The notes below the pieces were generated by a model that was given only the letters and a program-made list of their open reading frames with translations, did no database searches and was not told where the DNA came from. Source: Phycicoccus duodecadis (GTDB lineage: Bacteria > Actinomycetota > Actinomycetes > Actinomycetales > Dermatophilaceae). Taken from it: a stretch of DNA of 64,000 nucleotides. Position 1 is the stretch's first letter; every line of letters starts with the position of its first letter. Below are positions 17,415-26,859 of this stretch, one piece after another. The stretch lies in assembly GCF_002846495.1 (NCBI RefSeq), contig NZ_PJNE01000001.1, forward strand, positions 2,418,001 to 2,482,000, in the 5' to 3' direction. Made by a program: the position numbers and the translations under genes.

Positions 17415-19538
17415 TCAGGCCGGCGGCGGGTTGCCCCCGGAGAGGCGCATCACGCTGCGGGCCAGCGCCGCCGAACGGCGCTCGGCGCGCTCGCGCTCGA
17501 CCACCCGCCCGAGCTGGGTCCCGAGCTGGCGCATCACCAGGTCGGACTCGACGTCGAACGGACGCGGCGAGGTGCTGAAGAACTCCAGGACCCCCACGCG
17601 TTCGCTGCCGACGAGGACCGGCACGCCGCTGCCGGACACCAGACCCGCGGCGCTGCCGACGGGGGCGCGGCCGGTGGCGGGCATGACGGTCAGGTCGCTG
17701 ACCCAGACGGTACGCCCCTGCTCGAGGACGGCGGCGGGCAGCGGCAGGTCGATCGGGCTGATGGCGTCGGTGGCGGCGATGAAGGCCGCGAACCGGTGCG
17801 GGTCGAGGTCGTGCGCCACGTGCCAGGCGTGGTGGCGCAACGTCCCGGACTCGTCGTCGAGCAGGTACACGTGGGCCAGCTGCCAGGCGCCGTGCTCGCA
17901 GACCGCCAACAGGGCGGTGTCGAGGGCCCCGCCGATCGAGGTGGCCGAGTTGGCGGCGGTGGCGATGGTGCCGACGGTGGCCAGGGTGCGGGCGCGCCGC
18001 TCGAGGGCCAGCTGGGCCGTGCGGCGCTCGCTGACGTCCTGGAGCACGAGGCCGATGCCGCGCATCCGCCCCTGGTCGTCGCGCAGGGCGGTGAGCACCA
18101 CGGCGGCCCAGAAGCGTTCGCCGTCCCGGCGCACGAACCAGCCCTCCTCGCGCGCGGAGCCGCGGGTCAGCGCCAGCTGGAGGAGGCGGTCGGCACGGCC
18201 GAACTCGGGGGCGTCGTCGGGGAAGAACACCTCGTAGGACATCCCGAGCACGGCGCTCTCGGCGTGCCGCAGGATGCGCGCGGCCCCCTCGTTCCACGAG
18301 GCGACCCGCCCCTCGGCGTCGAGGTTGAGGATGGCGTAGTCCTTGACCTGGCTGACCAGCCGGTCGAGGCTGGCCTCCCGCTCGCGGACCTCGGCCTGGA
18401 GCCGGCGGGTCTCGGTCACGTCGCGGAAGCTCCAGACCCGGCCCACGGGGTGGCCGTCGATGCGCTGGGGCAGCGAGTAGCGCTCGAGCTCGCGACCGTC
18501 GCGGGTGCGCAGCTCGTCGACGCTGGTCTCCTCGGGGTTGCCGGCCAGGTGCTGCACGGCGGCGAGGAAGGCGGCGGGGTCCTCGAGCCGGTCGAGGATC
18601 GCCCCCGTGACCGCGGCGGTGTCGCCCGCGGCCAGCACGGCGGGGTCGAGATCCCACATCCGCGCGAAGCGGGTGTTGTGGCCGACGACCCGGTCGTGGC
18701 GGTCGACCACGAGGATGCCGTCGACGGTCGACTCGAGAGTGGCCGCCAGCTGCGCGGTCATCAGCTCGGCCCGCTCGCGCTCGGCCAGGCGGGTGGCGGC
18801 CAGCGAAACCAGCCCCACGGCCCACTCGGGAACGGCCCGGTCGTCGGCCGGCGGGACGACGCCGGGCGCGTAGTGCAGCGTGACGCGGCCGGTGGCCTCG
18901 GAGTCGGGGAGGGGCGTGTCGGCCGACAGCGTCGCGCCGAGGCGGGGCACACTGTCGGCGTCCGAGCGGAGCGCCACGAGGCGGGCGTCCCCGACCTCGA
19001 CCACGCACGCGACCGCCGAGGCGGACTCCACGCAGGCTTCGGGCAGACCGACCAGGACCTCGCGCAGCGGGGTGCGGCCGGTGAGCCCCTCGACGACGCG
19101 GGCCTGAGCCGCCATCATCCGCTCGGCCCGACGCTGGCTGGTGATGTCGACGAGGTAGCCGTCCATGACCGGCCTGCCGGCGGCGTCGAGGCCGATGACG
19201 GCGTCGTCGAGCAGCCAGACGACGCGACCGTCGGGGCGGATGACCCGGTAGTCGGTGCGTGCCCGGGTGTCGGGCTCGAGGACGACCTCGCTGCCGATCA
19301 GGGCCTCCCGGTCGTCGGGGTGCAGGAGCGAGTTCCACAGCGTCGGGTCCTCGAGGATGGCGGTCGGCGAGACACCCAGGACCTCGTGGATGGCAGGGCT
19401 CACGTGCAACCAGCGGCCGACCGGCCCGGGCTCGGCGACGTAGACGGCGATGCTCAGGCGATGGGTCAACGACGACGCGACGGCGCCCGGCCGGCTCGCC
19501 CAGTCGTCGAAAGGTCCCTCTGCTCCGTACACGGCCAT
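17415..19538 (-). CDS. Multi-PAS/GAF sensor protein without recognisable output domain
   Basis: 707 aa, soluble. In order: a PAS domain (SIAVYVAEPGPVGRWLHVSP to DGYLVDITSQRRAERM), a GAF-like stretch, a second PAS (LESTVDGILVVDRHDRVVGH to VWSFRDVTETRRLQAEV), a third PAS (VKDYAILNLDAEGRVASWNE to IGLVLQDVSERRTAQLAL) and a C-terminal GAF domain (LATVGTIATAANSATSIGGA to GVLEFFSTSPRPFDVES). PAS-PAC ends DVTE and DVSERR are clear. There is no HisKA, HATPase, GGDEF, EAL, SpoIIE or HTH motif. ATG 19538 has GAGGA upstream and a TACCGT -10 at 19566-19571; the open frame continues into tRNA-linked repeats but is not coding there. Confidence 0.85.
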   Translation of the reverse strand: MAVYGAEGPFDDWASRPGAVASSLTHRLSIAVYVAEPGPVGRWLHVSPAIHEVLGVSPTAILEDPTLWNSLLHPDDREALIGSEVVLEPDTRARTDYRVIRPDGRVVWLLDDAVIGLDAAGRPVMDGYLVDITSQRRAERMMAAQARVVEGLTGRTPLREVLVGLPEACVESASAVACVVEVGDARLVALRSDADSVPRLGATLSADTPLPDSEATGRVTLHYAPGVVPPADDRAVPEWAVGLVSLAATRLAERERAELMTAQLAATLESTVDGILVVDRHDRVVGHNTRFARMWDLDPAVLAAGDTAAVTGAILDRLEDPAAFLAAVQHLAGNPEETSVDELRTRDGRELERYSLPQRIDGHPVGRVWSFRDVTETRRLQAEVREREASLDRLVSQVKDYAILNLDAEGRVASWNEGAARILRHAESAVLGMSYEVFFPDDAPEFGRADRLLQLALTRGSAREEGWFVRRDGERFWAAVVLTALRDDQGRMRGIGLVLQDVSERRTAQLALERRARTLATVGTIATAANSATSIGGALDTALLAVCEHGAWQLAHVYLLDDESGTLRHHAWHVAHDLDPHRFAAFIAATDAISPIDLPLPAAVLEQGRTVWVSDLTVMPATGRAPVGSAAGLVSGSGVPVLVGSERVGVLEFFSTSPRPFDVESDLVMRQLGTQLGRVVERERAERRSAALARSVMRLSGGNPPPA

Positions 19539-19636
19539 CCGTCCTCGTGAGGTGCCTGCCCTCGGACGGTAGCGGCGGGGCCGGGCAGCCCGGGGGCGAA
19601 TGGGCGTTCCGGGCCCGGTGGGAGGCGGATCAGCAA

Positions 19637-19664
19637 CGAACGGACCGCTCGGGGTAGCCGTTCG
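19637..19664 (-). terminator. Hairpin beyond the tRNA-Leu tail repeats
   Basis: CGAACGG (19637-19643) and CCGTTCG (19658-19664) form a 7-bp stem after the last copy of the tRNA tail, before the PAS gene promoter. Possible terminator for the tRNA transcript. Confidence 0.35.
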
Positions 19665-19668
19665 GATG

Positions 19669-19816
19669 CCCCCGACGGGAACCGTCGCCCTCACTCCGTT
19701 CGGGCTCCTCCCGACTCCCCGCGGGAGCGCTACGCGCCCCCGACGGGAACCGTCGCCCTCACTCCGTTCGGGCTCCTCCCGACTCCCCGCGGGAGCGCTA
19801 CGCGCCCCCGACGGGA
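19669..19816 (-). repeat. Perfect 68-bp tandem repeats carrying copies of the tRNA-Leu 3' end
   Basis: Units 19669-19736 and 19737-19804 are identical. A third partial copy (19805-19816) lies inside the tRNA itself, so each unit begins with the tRNA's T-arm/acceptor tail (TCCCGTCGGGGG on the minus strand). Units also contain the small hairpin GACGG-GAA-CCGTC. No spacer sequence separates them. Confidence 0.9.
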
Positions 19817-19877
19817 GTCGAACCCGCACCTGTGGCGCTTTTAAGGCGCCTGCCTCTGCCGGTTGGGCCACGGGGGC
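19803..19877 (-). tRNA. tRNA-Leu (anticodon UAA), short variable loop
   Basis: The minus strand folds into a full cloverleaf: acceptor GCCCCCG/CGGGGGC, D-arm GCC..GGC, anticodon stem GGCGC/GCGCC with loop CUUAAAA (anticodon UAA), 6-nt variable loop ACAGGU, T-stem GCGGG/CCCGU with loop UUCGACU. No CCA is encoded. The 75-nt length and short variable loop are class I features, whereas bacterial tRNA-Leu is usually class II with a long variable arm. The structure is clear; the amino-acid assignment rests on the anticodon. Confidence 0.88.
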
Positions 19878-19911
19878 GCGCCCACGGTAGCGCGACCCCG
19901 TGCCCGTCGCG

Positions 19912-20889
19912 TCAGCCGCCCGGGGGCGTCGGGGTCGGGGTGGGCGACGCCGTGCCGGTCGCCGACGCCGAGGGGGATGACGACGGCGTGACCGCCAGCG
20001 GGGTCAGGCTCAGCGGCGGGACCCATCCGTAGCCGGGGTCGGCCCACGGGTCGCGGTCACCGATGACGAGCGGGAAGACGTCGTTGCGCACGTCGGGAGT
20101 GCCGTCGGGCCGGTAGGGCAGCTCCTCGGGCGAGCCCGAGGTCGTCGTGGGGTCGACGAACACCCCGCGCCCGTCGGGGGTCAGGATGCGCGCGCCCTCC
20201 ACCCGCTGCCCCTGCGCGTCGTAGACGTAGAGGTTGGACACCGGCGCACCGTCGAGCGACAGACCGGCCGGCGGCTGGTACGAGACATCCTCGGCACCAA
20301 CGCCGTTCGCATCCAGCACCGACACGGCTGCCGGGAGGAGCAGCACGACCGCCAGCACGTTGGCGGCCCGCAGCGCCCCGAGCGCCGCGCCGGACGGCGC
20401 ACGGGAGGCGAGCCGGCGACCCCACCAGAACGAGAGGGCCGCACCGAGCAACGGTAGGACCAGCACGTGCCCGGTGCCGAGCACGGCGGCCACCGCCCAG
20501 CCCAGCACCCAGCCGCGGGCGAGCCACCAGACGGGCCGCAGGTCGCGCAGCCAGGGCCACTGCTCCAGGCGCAGCGTCGTCTCGCGGCGTGCGTCGTCGA
20601 CCGAGCGGGCCCAGAACCCGTGCGACGCCGGCCCCGCCTCCGGCACCGCGCGGGGCGGGAGACCGGCCGCGGCCCGCAGCTCGGCGGCGTAGGCCTCGGG
20701 GTCGCCCAGCAGCTCGCCGAGCCGGCCGCCGTTCTCGGCCGCCCGCTCGGCCAGGTCGGCCTCCATCCCGAGCGTCAGGTCCTCGACCTCCTCGGCCGGC
20801 AGGTCGGCCAGCCAGGCGCGCACGGCCCCGATGTAGGCGCGCACGTCCTCGGCGCGCGGGTCGGCGAGCGGCATCGTCGGGGTGCTCAC
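19912..20889 (-). CDS. HAAS-domain membrane protein co-expressed with PadR
   Basis: 325 aa. The first ~75 residues (DVRAYIGAVRAWLADLPAEE, VEDLTLGMEADLAERAAENG, LLGDPEAYAAELRAAAG) form a HAAS-type helical domain that is commonly found next to PadR regulators. Three or four membrane helices follow (WVLGWAVAAVLGTGHVLVLPL; AANVLAVVLLLPAAVSVL), then a ~130-residue segment outside the last helix ending in a Ser/Thr/Pro repeat (TPTPTPTPPGG). GTG 20889 overlaps the padR stop (GTGA), so it is translationally coupled. Possible membrane partner or target of PadR; function not known. Confidence 0.8.
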   Translation of the reverse strand: MSTPTMPLADPRAEDVRAYIGAVRAWLADLPAEEVEDLTLGMEADLAERAAENGGRLGELLGDPEAYAAELRAAAGLPPRAVPEAGPASHGFWARSVDDARRETTLRLEQWPWLRDLRPVWWLARGWVLGWAVAAVLGTGHVLVLPLLGAALSFWWGRRLASRAPSGAALGALRAANVLAVVLLLPAAVSVLDANGVGAEDVSYQPPAGLSLDGAPVSNLYVYDAQGQRVEGARILTPDGRGVFVDPTTTSGSPEELPYRPDGTPDVRNDVFPLVIGDRDPWADPGYGWVPPLSLTPLAVTPSSSPSASATGTASPTPTPTPPGG

Positions 20890-21218
20890 GAGGCCACCCC
20901 CGCCCCGGTCAGCAGCCCGTCCATGGTGGCGACGAAGCCACCCCATGTCTTCGCCTGGGTCTCGAGCACGTGACGTCCCTCCGGGTTGATGCCGTAGTAC
21001 TTGCGGTGCGGTCCCTCGTCGGAGGGCACGACGTACGACGTCAGCGCCCCCGCGGCGTACAGCCGGCGCAGCGTGCCGTAGACCGACGCGTCGCCGACCT
21101 CCTCGAGGCCCGCCTCGCGCAACCGCCGCACGATGTCGTAGCCGTAGCCGTCCTCCCGCGCAACCACGGCGAGCACCGCCAGGTCGAGCACGCCCTTGAC
21201 CAGCTGGGTGTCGTCCAT
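20886..21218 (-). CDS. PadR family transcriptional regulator
   Basis: 110 aa, the compact PadR type. The winged helix is unmistakable: LVKGVLDLAVLAVVAREDGYGYDIVRRLR, DASVYGTLRRLYAAGALTSY, then the wing region PHRKYYGINPEGRHVLE. A strong GGGAGGTGGCG Shine-Dalgarno precedes the ATG. Coupled to the HAAS membrane protein downstream. A 15-bp palindrome upstream suggests autoregulation. Confidence 0.92.
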   Translation of the reverse strand: MDDTQLVKGVLDLAVLAVVAREDGYGYDIVRRLREAGLEEVGDASVYGTLRRLYAAGALTSYVVPSDEGPHRKYYGINPEGRHVLETQAKTWGGFVATMDGLLTGAGVAS

Positions 21219-21233
21219 CGCCACCTCCCTTTC

Positions 21234-21248
21234 CTGTGGATGGCACAG
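21234..21248. promoter_or_regulatory. Palindromic candidate PadR operator
   Basis: CTGTG-GATGG-CACAG, a 15-bp inverted repeat with 5-bp perfect arms, lies 16 bp upstream of the padR start codon. Confidence 0.4.
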
Positions 21249-21343
21249 TACTCCGCACACCGCGGTACCGCGCAGAGGACGACACCGCGTGTCATCGGGA
21301 GGCGGCTGGGTCGCTCGGACTCGTGGCCCGGGTCGGCGAGGCG

Positions 21344-22297
21344 TCAGCGGGCGGCGACCGACAGCGCGATGCCGTCGAGGATGTCGTGCTCGCTGGTGAC
21401 GACGCGCGCGCCGGGTGAGCGCAGGGCCACGCGCCCCAGCACCTCGTGCCAGACCAGCGCGCCGGCCCCGATGACGTCGACCCGGCCGGGGTGCATGTAC
21501 GGGAGCGCGCCGCGGTCGGCCCGCGCCATCCCCAGTAGCCCGCGGCACGCGGTGCGGTGCTCGGCCAGGGGCAGCTCGGCCAGGTGCACGGCCTCGGGGT
21601 CGTAGCGGTCGAGGGCGAGCAGGTGCGCGGTGACGGTGGTGATCGACCCGGCCAGCCCGACCACGGCCGACAGCCCGGCGAGGTCGACGACCTCCTCGGC
21701 GGTGTCGAGGGCGGCCGCGACGTCGGCGCGCGCGGCCACGACCTCGTCGTCGGTGGGCGGGTCACCGGCCAGGTGCCGCTCGGTGAGGCGTACGCAGCCG
21801 ATGTCGATCGAGCGCCCCGCCTCGACGGCGTCGGTCCCCCGGACCAGCTCGGTGGAGCCGCCGCCGAGGTCGACGACGAGGTACGGGCCGGGGATGCCGA
21901 GCCGCCGCAGGTCTCCGGTGGCGCCGGTGAACGACAGCCGCGCCTCGACGTCGCCCGCGACAACCTCCGGCGCGACGTCGAGGTCGCCGAACGCCTCGCG
22001 GACCCCGGCCACGAACTCGTCGGCGTTGCGGGCATCGCGCGAGGCCGAGGTGGCGACGAAGCGCACGTCGCGCACGCCGCGCTCGCGGCACTGGGCGGCG
22101 TACTCGCGGGAGCGGGCGAGGGTGCGCTCCATCGCGTCGGGGGCGATGACGCCCGTGCGGTCGATGCCCTGACCGAGCCGCACGACCTCGGTGCGCCGCA
22201 CGACGTCGGTGAGGAGCCCGTCGTCGCCGACGTCGGCGATGAGCAGGCGGATGGAGTTGGTGCCGCAGTCGACGGCCGCCACCCGGCGCCCCGTCAT
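21344..22297 (-). CDS. Exopolyphosphatase / pppGpp phosphohydrolase, Ppx/GppA family
   Basis: 317 aa, the short two-domain actinobacterial form (Ppx2-like). ASKHA-fold motifs are visible: VAAVDCGTNSIRLLIADV (phosphate 1), VVDLGGGSTELV (phosphate 2) and GLAGSITTVTAHLLAL. It hydrolyses polyphosphate and/or guanosine pentaphosphate; which one cannot be told from sequence. The ATG overlaps the stop of the DUF501 gene (ATGA), last in the eno-ftsB-DUF501-ppx order. Confidence 0.92.
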   Translation of the reverse strand: MTGRRVAAVDCGTNSIRLLIADVGDDGLLTDVVRRTEVVRLGQGIDRTGVIAPDAMERTLARSREYAAQCRERGVRDVRFVATSASRDARNADEFVAGVREAFGDLDVAPEVVAGDVEARLSFTGATGDLRRLGIPGPYLVVDLGGGSTELVRGTDAVEAGRSIDIGCVRLTERHLAGDPPTDDEVVAARADVAAALDTAEEVVDLAGLSAVVGLAGSITTVTAHLLALDRYDPEAVHLAELPLAEHRTACRGLLGMARADRGALPYMHPGRVDVIGAGALVWHEVLGRVALRSPGARVVTSEHDILDGIALSVAAR

Positions 22298-22845
22298 CGG
22301 CCGTCGGGCGAGGCGTCGCCCGCGCGTTCGGCGGCCGTGACCGCGGCGCACGGATGGCGCTCCCACCAGGGGCCCAGCATCGCGAGGGCCTCGTCGCCCA
22401 GCGGGTTGACCCCCGGCCCGGCGGAGAGCGAGTGGGCCACGAGCACGTGGAGGCACTTGACGCGCGTCGGCATCCCCCCGGCCGAGACCCCGGCGACCTC
22501 GGGGACGTCGCCGAGCTCGGCCCGGCGCGTCAGGTAGTCGGCGTGCGCGGCCCGGTAGGCGGCCCGCAGCTCGGGGTCGGCGTCGAGACGCTCGCTCATT
22601 TCGCGCATCACGCCCCGGCTCTCGAGCGTGGAGACCGCTCCCGTCAGCCGGGGACAGGTGGCGTAGAACGAGGTCGGGAACGGGGTGCCGTCGGGCAATC
22701 GCGGCTCGGTACGGACGACATCGGGCTCACCGCACGGGCAACGGTGGCCCACCTCGGCCACGCCGCGGACCGGGCGGCCGAGCTGGCGCGTGACGGCATC
22801 GAGATCCGCGGCGGTGGGCGGGACGGGCGGAGCGGGCGGGGTCAC
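22294..22845 (-). CDS. DUF501 domain-containing protein
   Basis: 183 aa. The DUF501 core is clear: LGRPVRGVAEVGHRCPCGEPDVVRT (cysteine pair), PTSFYATCPRLTGAVSTLE and MPTRVKCLHVLVAHSLSAGPGVNPLGDEAL. Conserved in actinobacteria between the ftsB-like gene and ppx, function unknown; the Cys/His residues hint at metal binding. GTGA overlap at the start and ATGA at the end tie it tightly into the operon. Confidence 0.9.
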   Translation of the reverse strand: MTPPAPPVPPTAADLDAVTRQLGRPVRGVAEVGHRCPCGEPDVVRTEPRLPDGTPFPTSFYATCPRLTGAVSTLESRGVMREMSERLDADPELRAAYRAAHADYLTRRAELGDVPEVAGVSAGGMPTRVKCLHVLVAHSLSAGPGVNPLGDEALAMLGPWWERHPCAAVTAAERAGDASPDGR

Positions 22846-23489
22846 CGGCGGGCTCCGGGGGCGTCGGCCGTGCGCACCGACTCCCAGACGGTGTCGTACC
22901 AGGGGCGCGGCGCGACCTTCTCGCGCGCGCCCGGACCGGCGATCTCGGGGGTCGTGGCGGTGGCCGGCGCCGGGTCGAGGACGGTGTACGAGCGCTCCCC
23001 CGGCCGCACGAACTTGAGCCGCTCCCGCGCCTGCTGCTCGACGTACGCCGGGTCGTTCCAGCGCTCACGCTCGGCGCGCAGCGCGGCGACGTCGGCCTCC
23101 TGCGAGGCGACCCGCTCGCGCAGCGCCGCGATCTGGGTGCGCTGGTGGAACCACGCCGCGACCGAGGACCCGAGTAGGACGGCGAGGAAGGCGAGGATCG
23201 AGACCAGCACGACACCGCGGCGCACCACCCGGTTGGTGGCAGCGCCGCCGACCCGGCGCCAGCCGGCCGGTGCTCGGCGCACGACCTTGGCCGTGGTGGG
23301 GCTCGAGGCGGCTGATCGGGCGGCCGCGGATGCCGCGGGCCGGGCACGCCCCGCGCCGGTGCCCCGCGGCGCGGAGCCCGAGCGCGCGGAGCCGGCGCGG
23401 CCGGACGCGGAGGTTCCGCGGGCGGCCGGGCGCGCGGCCGACCCGCGTCGCGCAGGTCGCGACGCGGGCCCGGTCGTGCGTCCGGCCAT
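22842..23489 (-). CDS. Septum formation initiator / FtsB-DivIC family protein
   Basis: 215 aa. A long basic Ala/Arg/Ser-rich cytoplasmic N-terminus (~90 residues) precedes one membrane helix (VVLVSILAFLAVLLGSSVAA) and an extracellular coiled coil (HQRTQIAALRERVASQEADV, AALRAERERW), then the family motif DPAYVEQQARERLKFVRPGE. FtsB/DivIC proteins act in the FtsQLB divisome subcomplex. Position right after eno is the usual actinobacterial arrangement. ATG 23489 is 14 bp after the eno stop. Confidence 0.9.
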   Translation of the reverse strand: MAGRTTGPASRPARRGSAARPAARGTSASGRAGSARSGSAPRGTGAGRARPAASAAARSAASSPTTAKVVRRAPAGWRRVGGAATNRVVRRGVVLVSILAFLAVLLGSSVAAWFHQRTQIAALRERVASQEADVAALRAERERWNDPAYVEQQARERLKFVRPGERSYTVLDPAPATATTPEIAGPGAREKVAPRPWYDTVWESVRTADAPGARR

Positions 23490-23503
23490 CGGTGCTCCGC
23501 CGG

Positions 23504-24856
<1,353 letters not shown>

Positions 24857-24926
24857 TCACCCGCGAGCGACCCGCACCCCGGACGCCCCGGCCGGAGCCG
24901 GGTGCGGCGACCCGCGCGGGGGGCCT

Positions 24927-25889
24927 GTGGACAACTCCACGGCGCACGGGCCCGGAGTCGGCAGGCTGGATGCCGTGCTCCCCGACCTGCGACGACTCCT
25001 CGCGACCGGCCCCGGCGTCCTGGACACCGCCACCGCCCGGCGGGGCGGCCTGTCGCCGGACGACCTACGGTGCGCCGTCTCGGCCGGCGACCTGCGCCGC
25101 GTCCGACGCGGGCTCTACGCCGCCGCCCCGGTCTGGGACGCCGCGCCGCCGTGGGAGCGCTACCGGCTCACCGTCGTCGGGGTCATCGCCGCGCATCCCC
25201 GCTGGGTCGCCTCCCATCACGCCGCACTGGTCCTGCACGGGCTGCCGATGCACGGGGTCGACCTGACCACGGTCGACGTCGCCGGCACGGTGCGCACGAC
25301 CAAGGTCCGCCGCGGCCTGCACGTCCACCGGCTCGCGGCCCACCACCAGCACTTGGTCACCGCGCATCCCCGGGCCCTGCCGCCGGCCGTGGCGTGCCTG
25401 CAGGTGGCGGCGCGCGACGGCGTCGAGGCCGGGGTCGTGGCCCTCGACGGCGCGCTGCACGAGCGGCGGTGCGGCACCGACGACCTGGTGGCCGCTCTCG
25501 CCCATCCCGGCCTGAAGCACGGGATCGCGCGCGCCCGCGCCGCGGTCGAGCGCGCCGACGGACGGGCCGAGTCGCCAGGCGAGTCACGGACGCGCCTGGT
25601 CCTCGAGGCGCTCGGGGTCGAGGTCCGCAGCCAGGTCGACGTCCACGACGCGGCCGGCTTCGTGGGCCGCGTGGACCGGCTCGTCGGCGGCCGGGTGGTG
25701 GTCGAGTTCGACGGGATGGTCAAGTACGGCGGCATCGAGGGCCCCTCCGAGCTCGCCCGCGAGAAGCGCCGCGAGGAACGGCTGCGCGACGCCGGATACC
25801 GCGTCGTGCGGGTCACCTGGGCCGAGCTGGCCGACCCGGCGGCCGTACTGGCCCGGGTGCGGGCGGCCCTGGCCGGCGCGGCCGCCTGA
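24927..25889 (+). CDS. AbiEi-type antitoxin-domain / DUF559-like protein (orphan)
   Basis: About 320 aa. The N-terminus (PGVLDTATARRGGLSPDDLR, VSAGDLRRVRRGLYAAAPVW) is the wHTH domain of the AbiEi/type IV antitoxin-like family. The C-terminus (LVGGRVVVEFDGMVKYGG, then ELAREKRREERLRDAGYRVV and RVTWAEL) resembles DUF559/Vsr-like PD-(D/E)xK folds, with the Asp of EFDG and downstream Lys/Arg residues. No AbiEii nucleotidyltransferase toxin is adjacent. GTG 24927 is a best guess; GTG 24975 is possible. Widespread in actinobacteria as a lone gene, function unknown. Confidence 0.78.
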   Translation: MDNSTAHGPGVGRLDAVLPDLRRLLATGPGVLDTATARRGGLSPDDLRCAVSAGDLRRVRRGLYAAAPVWDAAPPWERYRLTVVGVIAAHPRWVASHHAALVLHGLPMHGVDLTTVDVAGTVRTTKVRRGLHVHRLAAHHQHLVTAHPRALPPAVACLQVAARDGVEAGVVALDGALHERRCGTDDLVAALAHPGLKHGIARARAAVERADGRAESPGESRTRLVLEALGVEVRSQVDVHDAAGFVGRVDRLVGGRVVVEFDGMVKYGGIEGPSELAREKRREERLRDAGYRVVRVTWAELADPAAVLARVRAALAGAAA

Positions 25890-25897
25890 GCGCGCGA

Positions 25898-25922
25898 GCC
25901 GCCTCGAACGCGTCGAGGTGGC
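25898..25922. terminator. Bidirectional terminator between the AbiEi-like gene and psuG
   Basis: A 10-bp stem (25898-25907 with 25913-25922, one G-U) and 5-nt loop fill the 37-bp gap between the two convergent stop codons. Confidence 0.65.
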
Positions 25923-25926
25923 CCGG

Positions 25927-26859
25927 TCAGGCCAGTCCGGCGTACGCGACGGCGATGGCGGTGCCGACGACGGCGTTGTTGCGCACCAGCGCGAGGTTGG
26001 TCCGCAGCGAGCGCCCGTCCGACAGCTCGACCAGGCGGCCGAGCAGGTACGGCGTGATGTCCTTGCCGGTGATGCCGCGCTCGGCGCAGTCGGCCAGCGC
26101 GCGCGTGATCACGGCGTCGATGTCGGCACGCGGCATCTCGTCCTCGGCGGGAACCGGGTTCGCGATGGAGATGCCGCTGCCGAGCCCCAGCCCGAACGAC
26201 GCCTGCATCAGCGCCGCCACCTCCTCCGGGGTGTCGAGGCGCATCGGCACCGGCAGGCCGCTGGAGCGCGAGAAGAACGACGGGAACTCGTCGGTGCCGT
26301 AGCCGACCACCGGCACACCGAGGGTCTCGAGCACCTCGAGGGTGCGACCGATGTCCAGGATCGACTTCACCCCGGCGGAGATGACGGCGACCTCGGTGCG
26401 CGAGAGCTCGGTGAGGTCGGCCGAGACGTCCATCGAGGTCTCGGCGCCCTGGTGCACGCCCCCCAGGCCGCCGGTGACGAAGACCCGGATGCCGGCCAGG
26501 GCAGCGATCCGCATGGTGCTCGCGACGGTGGTGGCGCCGTGGACCCCGGTGGCGACGACGTGCGGGAGGTCGCGCACGCTGACCTTGCGGATGGCGGTGT
26601 CGGCGCCGAACATCTCGAGCTCGTCGTCCGACAGGCCCACCGTGGGGCGGCCGTCGAGGATGGCGATGGTGGCCGGGACGGCGCCGTGGTCGCGCACGAT
26701 CTGCTCGACCTCGCGCGCCATGCCGACGTTCTGCGGGTAGGGCATCCCGTGGCTGATGATCGTCGACTCCAGCGCCACGACGGGCCGGCCGTCGGCCAGT
26801 GCCTCGCGGACCTCGGGGGCGACGGCGAGCATCGGGTGCGGCGTGGTGGCGGTGGTCAT
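25927..26859 (-). CDS. psuG: Pseudouridine-5'-phosphate glycosidase
   Basis: 310 aa. Splits pseudouridine 5'-phosphate into uracil and ribose 5-phosphate, cleaving the C-C glycosidic bond. Family blocks: VALESTIISHGMPYPQN, PATIAILDGRPTVGL, VRDLPHVVATGVHGATTVAS (the catalytic Lys is in the preceding IRKVS), VFVTGGLGGVHQGAETSMDV, SAGVKSILDIGRTLEVLETLG and IANPVPAEDEMP. The ATG overlaps the stop of psuK (ATGA), so kinase and glycosidase are made together as a complete pseudouridine salvage pathway. Confidence 0.95.
   Translation of the reverse strand: MTTATTPHPMLAVAPEVREALADGRPVVALESTIISHGMPYPQNVGMAREVEQIVRDHGAVPATIAILDGRPTVGLSDDELEMFGADTAIRKVSVRDLPHVVATGVHGATTVASTMRIAALAGIRVFVTGGLGGVHQGAETSMDVSADLTELSRTEVAVISAGVKSILDIGRTLEVLETLGVPVVGYGTDEFPSFFSRSSGLPVPMRLDTPEEVAALMQASFGLGLGSGISIANPVPAEDEMPRADIDAVITRALADCAERGITGKDITPYLLGRLVELSDGRSLRTNLALVRNNAVVGTAIAVAYAGLA

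Noticed and set aside
19669..19816. CRISPR array
   Set aside because: The 68-bp units are directly adjacent, identical and have no spacers.
19600..19911. Prophage or integrative element at tRNA-Leu
   Set aside because: Tail copies look like att sites but there is no integrase or foreign-looking gene in the neighbourhood.
24927..25889. Complete AbiE toxin-antitoxin system
   Set aside because: No AbiEii nucleotidyltransferase is adjacent; only the antitoxin-like domain is seen.
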